From positions 1 through 5,846 of the forward strand of contig CAMJFV010000140.1 of NCBI GenBank assembly GCA_946405045.1: a stretch of DNA of 5,846 nucleotides, read 5' to 3'. A program made the translations under genes and the position numbers. This DNA is from an uncultured Bacteroidales bacterium (GTDB lineage Bacteria > Bacteroidota > Bacteroidia > Bacteroidales > Paludibacteraceae). This document shows positions 1-5,846 of this stretch, in pieces (the stretch's first letter is position 1; every line of letters starts with the position of its first letter). The notes beneath the pieces were generated by a model. It did no database searches. It was not told the DNA's origin and worked only from the letters and a program-made list of their open reading frames with translations.

Positions 1-3000
1 CTCCGTCAACAGAAAGTCCAATTGTAGGCTTACTCAAAACCTTGACTTCTGCTGTTGCCTGACCCTGACACTGATTTTCGTCAGTAACGACAACCGAAAC
101 TGTCTTAGTTCCAGCACTCATGCCTTCTGCTAAGATCTGTTTGCCAGACATACCAGATATAGCCTCACCAATCCATGCATAGTTAATATCCTTTGCATGC
201 TCAGGAGAATTGTAAGTAGCCTCCAAACTCAAAGCAAGACCACTACATGCCACCTTATCACCAACGATTGAAACGATTGGAGACTTGTGAACCTCAATCC
301 ACTTGCGATCTTTGTTTACACATTGCAAAGCTGAATTAGACATTGCATATGCATAAACCCATGAGTCTTTTTCTGGGTTAACTTCAAATGTAACTTCACC
401 ATTACTGTTCTTGATACCCTCCAGACGATTGTTCTTGATTTTCCATCCTTCTGGTTTATCCTCACCCTTCATGTGTTCAGCATCAAAAGGAGGAACATCT
501 GGCTCGTTCAAGCTTACATAACAGTAAGCATTTTCTGAAGTTGCAACATCAACAACCAAACCATTATAGTTTCCTTCAACATAACAGTAATTGTTCTTTG
601 CATTAACACCCTTAACTCCAATACTTAGAGAAGGAAGCAACTCCATTTCAATTGTAAATATCATAGAAGATTTACATCCCTTATCATTTACAACAGAAAC
701 TTCATATGATCCAGGCTGAGTATATTCATTTCTTGATCCACTTTCAACAGAACCGCCTCTCCAAGTGAACTGACTACCATCAACCTGATCTGGATTAGCC
801 TCTAGAACAACCTTGCTATTCTCACAGAACTTCATGATAGAACCAAACGGACCTTTCTTGTTATGTCCATATTCTGAAGCGATAGGCTCAATCTGAAGCA
901 ACTTGAATCCTGGTGTAGTATCGTAAGTGACGTCTACAGATCCAGAATTAGTACAACGATCATTAGATACCGTGTAGTAAAGTTGAGTATGCAAAATTTT
1001 ATTTCCATTTGCATCCAAAAGCATATTTTCATCCTTAGGAACAGTTACATATACATGCTGACTTGAAATTGTATCACTTGGATCTTGATATGCGAACACT
1101 CCTGTTCCAGACCATGTGATATTCTTCAAGTTCTCAGTCAACGCCTCAGCGTCAAAGTATACACTGCTTCCAGGACAATGAGAAGATTTTGTCTTGTTCT
1201 CAGTCACATTAATCAAAGGCAATGGATAAACATTGTACTTATAATTCAATGTCTGACTACAAGTTTTTTCTACCTCAGTGATTGTATTACCAGCATATTG
1301 TTTCTGAGTATACTTCTTATCAGCTGTCACATTCTGAGAATTCTCAGTAACCTTAAGGATTCCCTGTTCATTAGTAAACGTCAAATCTGATTTGGCCTCT
1401 GTATTAGCCTCCCACTTGATATTTTCAGACTCAACTCCATAAGCAGAAGCCTTCAAAGTAAGTTCTTGAGCTGAACATGGAGAACCATATTCCTGAACTT
1501 GAATATTAGGCTTAGACTCAACGCCAATCACAACAGAAGATGCAGTAGACTTACAAATAGCCTCACCCTGAGCCAACTGAACATAGTACTCATAACGTCT
1601 TGCACTTGTAATAGGTCCTGTTGCATGCTTCATAGAAGCCTCATTAAAGAACTCTGACATTTCTGGAGTCTTGATCCAGAATGTATATCCTGTTAGATCA
1701 GAACCTTTTGAAGTACCTGTAAGCTCAATTTCTGCTGATTCACCCTCACAAACCTTATCAACATAATTGATAACTGGAGTTCCTGCAGTGACTACATTTA
1801 CAGAAGTCTCAATAATTTCACTTGTACATCCGTAATTTCTGTCCTTAACAGCAGCATAGAACTTAAATCCATTAGCACCGTCGTTAGCGACAACATTATC
1901 AAATGTATAAGTCTGACCATTCTTAACATCAGATGCCATAGTTGGATTTACAGACCATGAATAAACGTAGTCTGAAGGATCAACCGCACCATCAACATTT
2001 GATGTAACAAGGACATCTCCGTTAGCACAGACATTCTTTGGTGCATCCACTCTGAATGTTGGAGAAGCAATCACGCCATAAGTAGCCTTCAACTCCTGAG
2101 AACATCCATTTTCTGTAGTCACAACCAAGTAAACCTCTTTAGCGTCCTCAACAGACTTGATCTCATATCGAGAAACTGTGCCCTTATCTACGCCATCCCA
2201 TACGAACTTAGTTCCAGGAACTGCAGAATTCAAATTCACAGCATTCACAACCAAGTCAGCACCACGACAAACCTTACCATTCAAAGCTGAGCTTGAAAGA
2301 ACATAGTTAGGAGTCTCATAAACCTTAACAGTGAACAAAGCAGAAACCTTACATCCATTCTCTCCTGTACCCTCAACATAATAGTTTGAAGTAGCATGAG
2401 GTGAAACAATAATATGATCTCCATATACAGGGCTGCCACCTTCAGTGATCAACTCACCACTAGCATTAAGACCTGCATACCAGCGAACCTCATTCCAATT
2501 GATTGTTGACTGATTATCAACCCTCAATTCAATACCGTCATCACCAAGACAGAATCGTTTCTCAAATGGAACTGGAACAATATTATTGTTAGCATCCTTA
2601 GTTGTCAAATTATCATTTACATTCATATTTGCATCAGTAAACTGAGGAACATCAACAGCAGTATACTTAATGTAGAATGTATCACGACATGTAGACAACT
2701 CATTTGAAGAAGCCACCAAAGCATAATATCTTTCAGATCCAGAATTCAACATTTGATTTGATGTTGCAGTTGGATTAAAGTTGATATACTTTGGATTTTG
2801 ATCCGTACTAGAAGGATCTTTATCTACAGTAAACCAATTCTTTGCATAATAATCTGCACCAGCCACACCAGCTTCAGATTTAGTTGAAAGACTGAATGCC
2901 TCACCAGGACAAACACTACCTGTAGAACTCAACTCTACATCTGGCTTGTCTATGACATTCAAACTAATCTGCTTAACAGTCGAACATACACCCTTAAGAT

Positions 3001-5846
3001 CAGGATACTCACCTTTTATCAAAATGTATGAACCATCTGTCTTAACATCAATATTATGAATAACAGCAACATTTGCTTTAATAGCATTGCCAGAACCATC
3101 AAGAACCGCATTCCATGAAGTAGGATTATCTGAAATAGCATAGAACCAATTCAATTGTTTATCTGAACTTGCCTGAACATCAGCCAAAGTACCGTCACAA
3201 ACAGAAACCAAATCCTGAGCGATAACCTGAGGCGCAACATTTAGATTTACATCAACAGTAGCTGTTGATGTAGGACATCCATACTGGTCTTTAGCAGTAA
3301 CCGTATACCTAAACGACTTGTTCTGATTAACAATCTCATTATAAGTATATTCATTATTTGACATCGGTGTGCCATTGAACTCGTATGAATTGTATCCACT
3401 TGTAAATGCAAGTTTTGCATCAGTATTGCTACACAAATTGATTGCTGTACCACTTGTATGAGAATTATTGTCTACAGAAACCAACTCCAAAGTTTGTTGT
3501 GTAGTCTGTTCCAACTTGATAGAAGCAGAGAATGGACAACCATTTTCAGAAGAACCCTCAGCTACAATCTCAACAAAATTTGTTGAAGAGCTAAGTCCAT
3601 TCACATTGTATGGTTTATCAGCTGCCAAAGTCTGAGTAAATCCAGCAATAGCACCTCCGACACGATCATGATTTGTTGAATCATATTCATACGCCTTCCA
3701 TACATATGTATTAGAAGAAGACGCATCGTTGATTGTGAATGTCATTCTACCATCAGGACACAAACGTTCTGCACTTGAAGAGATAGCAAAATTAGGAACA
3801 GTCTTAGGTTCTATTGTAATAACCTTAGAAGTCACACACTCAGGTGCAGCATCATAAGTCTTACTATAATCCTTAACCGCAAATACTTTTACTGTCTTCG
3901 TTTCATTTCCGACTGTCAAATTAAATGAAGTCTCTGTGTCTGAACTTCCAACACTGTTCCAATAATAGTCTACACCTGAAGCCGGATTCTGAATTGACAA
4001 AACTGCATTCTGACCGCTACAAACCTCAACATGTTCATTAACCTGAAGCGCAGGATAAGACAAGATATATGCACCAACTCTCTTTGATGTTGTACATCCA
4101 TTGTATGTAGCAACAACAGTATAACGCTTAGTCTGATTCAACTGAGGAATTGTATATGATCCGCCATCACTAGAATTTCCCTCACCCAACCAAGTTGTTC
4201 CAGCCTCATCATAGTAAGTGAATGAAATACCAGCAGGAGCATTTGGTTTGATTGTAGCAGGAGTTCCAACACAAGCATAAACCGTAGGCAATGTAAATGT
4301 AGGAACATAATTTGGAGTGAAATAATCACTCTTTTCAAAGCTACATCCATCAGCAGTAGTTGCAACAACCTTATAATCATATCTATTACTTGATGTGATA
4401 TTCACTTCAAGTGTAGGTGTTGTTGCTCCATTATGCCACAAATAAGATACCACATCATCAGAGAACTTAGGATTCAACGTAATCTTTTCACCAACACACT
4501 TGCTTGGATCTGTAATCACGGAACCATCCTCAGCTACCGAAGTGAAGAATCCTGAAGCAGGAATTGTAATCTGAGGTTTTTCTTTAACAATAGCCTCAAA
4601 CTTACGTTCTGTTGTACAAGTTTTTCCATTTACCTCATAAGTCACATACAAAATACTTGTCTGACTAGAACTTATACCAGAAATTTGAATGTCTTCACCC
4701 TCTGCATGATCCTTCCAATTATATTTAGCATTATCAGGAGCGATAACAGAAATATTCAATGGACCATTGTCTTCTTTACAGTAAACAATCTTGTCGTTTT
4801 CTGGCGAAGTACTTGTCACACGCTTGCCAGTATTAGTGTTTTCTGCAATAATTGTTACTGATGGCACGGCCACTGGCGCAATTGTTATATTTGCCCATGC
4901 CGAACATCCATTTGGATCTCTGTTGTCAATAACTCTCACCCAATAAGACTTAGAGTATATAGGATCTGGCTCAATTATACATTCAGCAGAAGTACTTAAT
5001 GATGTAGATTTGTCTGAAGCAAACCATTCAACTACATAATTACTTAGATCTATAGTCTTATCATTGTTGACTACTGGTTTCAATTTCAAAGAAGAACCAA
5101 CACATGCTTTATATGTCTTTCCTCCTTCAACCAAATCCTGTTCATTAACATCTACACTAAGTACAATACTATCACTAACAGTAATCTTAATTGATTCCTT
5201 AGGAGATTTACATTCATCAACATTTGTCGCAGAGATATTTATTACAGCATCATCATCCTTGTTTGATGCGGATGCAGTAAACTCAAACACAGCCGTTCCT
5301 GATTGAGCATCAAATACAGCGCCCTCTTTATTACCATACGATCCACTGTTACTGAATGATACGTTCTTGTCATTATCATTTCTTGATTTTGCAACAACAG
5401 TAACTTTATCACCATCACAGAATGAAAGATTATTTGTCTCAACTCCATTACGTAACACTGTAACCCCTGGTTTGTTAGGAGTTGGTTTAATAGTAATAGG
5501 GAACTCTGCTGTTGTCTCACATCCATTAGAACCAGTAGCAGTAACTTTAATGACACTGTTCAATGCCTCTGGACGTATATAATCAGCATAGTAAACATTA
5601 GGTTCTGTACCATCATAAACATTATTATCGACAGTCACTTTATGATCAGGAGAAGCTAAGGTTGCTCCTTCCAATGTAGGTGCCTTAACAACCTTACCTC
5701 CATCAACAGTGAACTCAACTGCATGAGTTGATTTATTTCCATCAACATCAGGACATGCATCCATAAATGCCAAACCTGTCTCAGCATCAATCAACTTGAT
5801 CACAGGCAATGGATTAGCGATTACAGATTCATACTTAATAGCTGAA
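1..5846 (-). CDS. Giant Ig-like repeat surface/secreted protein, internal fragment (both ends missing)
   Basis: A single minus-strand frame (codons 5845 down to 2, 1,948 residues) is open across the whole window, with no start or stop assignable inside it. Translation gives about 20 tandem, strongly diverged Ig-like repeats averaging near 97 residues. Most have an early Cys (often V-C-x-G), a core Trp or aromatic, a late Y-x-V strand, a second Cys often preceded by Gly, and a Pro linker. Composition is rich in Thr, Ser, Asn, Val and Asp, with no membrane segment, catalytic motif or coiled coil seen. This matches the Cys-paired Ig-like repeats common in giant Bacteroidota exported proteins, where a type IX secretion or gliding-type C-terminal domain is often present; none is visible here because the C-terminus lies beyond position 1. 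An adhesin or extracellular stalk role is inferred. All 42 cysteines use TGT. PKD or HYR-type repeats are alternatives, but a PKD W-D-F-G-D-G motif is absent. The reading frame is near certain, the Ig-like class likely, and the function unproven. Confidence 0.93.
23..274 (-). repeat. Ig-like repeat R20
   Basis: This compact 84-residue unit has A-C-S-G at residue 10, core Trp at 34 (Y-A-W-I), the late strand V-S-V-V-V-T and N-Q-C-Q at 69. The linker is S-K-P-T. A further repeat begins directly after it (seven residues, starting I-G-L, at positions 2-22), so the array continues past the window edge. Confidence 0.85.
275..628 (-). repeat. Atypical repeat R19, longest complete unit, three cysteines
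   Basis: This 118-residue unit keeps the array register (a hydrophobic lead after R18 and the linker H-K-S-P before R20) but departs from the pattern inside. It has three Cys at 15, 36 and 103; the first two sit in near-identical Y-C-Y-V motifs 21 residues apart. There is no C-x-G motif and no Trp at the usual place. The middle holds a Pro/Asp/Glu/Lys-rich stretch (about residues 41-62, with D-V-P-P-F-D and P-E-G-W-K). The last part (V-Y-A-Y-A-M ... Q-C-V) resembles a normal late strand and Cys. It may be an Ig-like unit with an insertion or a different small beta domain. Confidence 0.6.
629..907 (-). repeat. Ig-like repeat R18
   Basis: This 93-residue unit has a 27-residue lead containing a Gly/Lys-rich turn, then F-C-E-N at residue 28, core Trp at 49 (F-T-W-R-G-G), the late strand S-Y-E-V-S-V and K-G-C-K at 78. 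It ends in L-L-P-S. Its 50-residue Cys spacing is the shortest in the array. Confidence 0.83.
908..1213 (-). repeat. Ig-like repeat R17
   Basis: This 102-residue unit has H-C-P-G at residue 13, core Trp at 34 (I-T-W-S-G-T-G), an L-Y-Y-T-V late strand and the second Cys at 87 (D-R-C-T). An insertion with a D-A-N-G-N turn precedes the late strand. D-T-I (1067-1075) and D-T-T (914-922) fit the Bacteroidota O-glycosylation motif. It ends T-T-P-G. Confidence 0.82.
1214..1504 (-). repeat. Ig-like repeat R16
   Basis: This 97-residue unit has P-C-S-A-Q at residue 10 (Gly replaced by Ala), core Trp at 31 (I-K-W-E) and the second Cys at 82 (K-T-C-S). The late region is Lys/Gln/Thr-rich and the usual Y-x-V strand is hard to place. 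The linker is Y-P-L-P. Confidence 0.76.
1505..1771 (-). repeat. Ig-like repeat R15
   Basis: This 89-residue unit has V-C-E-G-E at residue 8, core Trp at 32 (T-F-W-I), a Y-E-Y-Y-V-Q-L late strand and the second Cys at 73 (A-I-C-K, no Gly). The linker is S-K-P-N. Confidence 0.84.
1772..2056 (-). repeat. Ig-like repeat R14
   Basis: This 95-residue unit has V-C-A-N-G at residue 10 (one residue longer than C-x-G), core Trp at 34 (Y-S-W-S), an F-K-F-Y-A-A-V late strand and Y-G-C-T at 77. The linker is G-T-P. Confidence 0.84.
2057..2305 (-). repeat. Ig-like repeat R13
   Basis: This compact 83-residue unit has V-C-R-G-A at residue 13, core Trp at 36 (F-V-W-D), a V-Y-L-V-V-T late strand and N-G-C-S at 68. 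The linker is A-S-P-T. It is one of the most consensus-like units, with no insertions apparent. Confidence 0.86.
2306..2641 (-). repeat. Ig-like repeat R12 (long)
   Basis: This 112-residue unit has a 30-residue Asn/Asp-rich lead before F-C-L-G-D at residue 31. Two Trp lie in the core (49 and 54), followed by an N-Y-Y-V-E-G late strand and N-G-C-K at 97. The linker is E-T-P-N. The long lead may be a spacer or an extra edge strand. Confidence 0.82.
2642..2938 (-). repeat. Ig-like repeat R11
   Basis: This 99-residue unit has V-C-P-G-E at residue 10, core Trp at 35 (K-N-W-F), an R-Y-Y-A-L-V-A late strand and the second Cys at 84 (S-T-C-R). The linker is D-V-P-Q. The C-P-G-E start is close to the common form of this repeat in Bacteroidota proteins. 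Confidence 0.84.
2939..3226 (-). repeat. Ig-like repeat R10
   Basis: This 96-residue unit has V-C-D-G at residue 10, core Trp at 27 (L-N-W-F-Y), a G-S-Y-I-L-I late strand and the second Cys at 81 (G-V-C-S). The linker is D-K-P-D. The segment between Trp and the late strand is longer than in R6 or R13. Confidence 0.82.
3227..3490 (-). repeat. Ig-like repeat R9
   Basis: This 88-residue unit has its first Cys at residue 20 (N-L-C-S-N, no Gly at +2). The core Trp is replaced by Y-E-F at about 36-38. The late part is canonical: R-Y-T-V-T-A-K, then Y-G-C-P with the second Cys at 72. The linker is V-A-P-Q. Confidence 0.82.
3491..3790 (-). repeat. Ig-like repeat R8
   Basis: This 100-residue unit has L-C-P-D-G at residue 11, core Trp at 31 (Y-V-W-K), an F-V-E-I-V-A-E late strand and N-G-C-P at residue 85. 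It ends in a Thr/Gln-rich stretch (E-Q-T-T-Q-Q-T) instead of a Pro linker. A D-S-T triplet at 3674-3682 fits the Bacteroidota O-glycosylation motif. Confidence 0.82.
3791..4048 (-). repeat. Ig-like repeat R7
   Basis: This 86-residue unit has V-C-S-G at residue 10, core Trp at 30 (D-Y-Y-W), a V-K-V-F-A-V late strand and a second Cys at 71 (P-E-C-V, without the usual Gly). A roughly 10-residue insertion precedes that Cys. The linker is T-V-P. Confidence 0.83.
4049..4297 (-). repeat. Ig-like repeat R6
   Basis: This compact 83-residue unit is close to the family consensus. It has A-C-V-G at residue 9, F-T-Y-Y-D-E at the usual core position with a Trp slightly later (36), then R-Y-T-V-V-A-T and N-G-C-T with the second Cys at 68. 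It ends S-Y-P. It is one of the clearest units for identifying the repeat type. Confidence 0.87.
4298..4570 (-). repeat. Ig-like repeat R5
   Basis: This 91-residue unit has an unusually long lead of 24 residues, then the canonical pattern: C-V-G-E at residue 25, core Trp at 45 (S-Y-L-W), late strand Y-D-Y-K-V-V-A-T and D-G-C-S with the second Cys at 76. The linker is Y-V-P-T. Confidence 0.85.
4571..4858 (-). repeat. Ig-like repeat R4
   Basis: This 96-residue unit has a long leading segment before its first Cys at residue 27 (V-Y-C-K-E-D, in place of C-x-G). The core Trp is at residue 48 (Y-N-W-K) and the second Cys at residue 81 (K-T-C-T). The late strand is L-Y-V-T-Y-E-V and the linker K-E-K-P. 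Confidence 0.8.
4859..5167 (-). repeat. Ig-like repeat R3, with an extra cysteine
   Basis: This 103-residue unit has the standard Cys pair at residue 22 (A-C-V-G) and residue 88 (N-G-C-S), with core Trp at residue 48 (V-E-W-F). A third Cys at residue 63 (A-E-C-I, codon 4979-4981) has no partner within the repeat. The late strand reads S-Y-W-V-R-V and the linker is V-A-V-P-S. Confidence 0.8.
5168..5467 (-). repeat. Ig-like repeat R2
   Basis: This 100-residue unit has its Cys pair at residue 17 (F-C-D-G-D) and residue 86 (D-E-C-K). It has no Trp; aromatic positions are Phe. The middle is Asn/Asp/Ser-rich. It is one of two repeats whose end lacks the usual Pro linker (it ends V-S-D-S). Confidence 0.75.
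5468..5845 (-). repeat. Ig-like repeat R1 (preceded by the tail of an upstream repeat)
   Basis: This is the most N-terminal unit visible, 126 residues. The first dozen or so residues, ending in N-P-L-P, look like the last strand and linker of a preceding repeat that lies off the window. The Cys pair is at residue 31 (D-A-C-P, codon 5753-5755) and residue 109 (N-G-C-E, codon 5519-5521). The core Trp is absent and a Y-Y-A-D-Y stretch lies in the middle. The repeat ends in the linker P-T-P-N-K-P. Confidence 0.7.

Noticed and set aside
1085..1390. Plus-strand open frame of 101 codons
   Set aside because: It lies entirely antisense to the giant minus-strand gene, its product is Ser/Leu/Ile/Cys-rich with no recognisable domain, and it is explained by the codon bias of the sense strand.
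3247..5556. Minus-strand open frames at 3247-3453, 4138-4380 and 5242-5556
   Set aside because: They are out of frame with the giant gene on the same strand; their Leu/Met/Gln-rich products are typical of frame-shifted reading of this sequence.
5064..5582. Plus-strand open frames at 5064-5306 and 5367-5582
   Set aside because: Both are antisense shadows within repeats R1-R3, with no domain and no independent ribosome binding site or flanking spacing.
1..5846. PKD, HYR or SprB-type repeats as the domain identity
   Set aside because: No PKD-type W-D-F-G-D-G motif is present, and the regular early C-x-G plus late G-C pattern fits Cys-paired Ig-like repeats better. A profile search would decide.
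1..5846. CRISPR array or DNA-level tandem repeat
   Set aside because: Short words such as acatcca recur at roughly 250-350 base intervals, but they are the codons of the conserved Gly-Cys motif in each protein repeat; there are no identical repeat units with regular spacers.
1..5846. Promoters, terminators or an internal gene boundary
   Set aside because: The coding frame is uninterrupted, so AT-rich stretches and small inverted repeats inside it have no support as regulatory sites.

Overview
The window is the interior of one very large gene on the minus strand. The reading frame made of plus-strand triplets starting at position 2 (codons 2-5845, 1,948 in all) contains no TTA, CTA or TCA triplet, so the minus strand has no stop codon from edge to edge. 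Neither the true start nor the true stop is inside the window. There is no intergenic DNA, RNA gene, promoter, terminator, mobile element or CRISPR array that I can support. The shorter open frames on either strand are shadows of this gene.

The protein reads as a beaded chain of about 20 divergent Ig-like beta-sandwich repeats of roughly 83-126 residues, numbered R1 to R20 from N- to C-terminus, that is from high to low coordinate. A typical repeat opens with a hydrophobic strand and a Cys-x-Gly or similar motif. A Trp or aromatic core position follows 17-26 residues later. The repeat closes with a Y-x-V strand, a second Cys (often Gly-Cys) and a short strand ending in a Pro linker. Every repeat has this Cys pair; R3 and R19 carry one extra Cys each. 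R19 is the clear outlier in length and motif.

The layout resembles the giant secreted or surface Ig-like repeat proteins of Bacteroidota, which often end in a type IX secretion or gliding-motility-type C-terminal domain. The AT-rich sequence and codon use fit a Bacteroidales or Prevotella-like organism, but that placement is inference. The likely role is an extracellular adhesin or stalk. The parts that would settle this (signal peptide, C-terminal sorting domain, any distinct tip domain) lie outside the window. I see no multi-gene system here. The points of interest are the size and regularity of the array, its Cys pattern and codon bias, and the atypical repeat R19.
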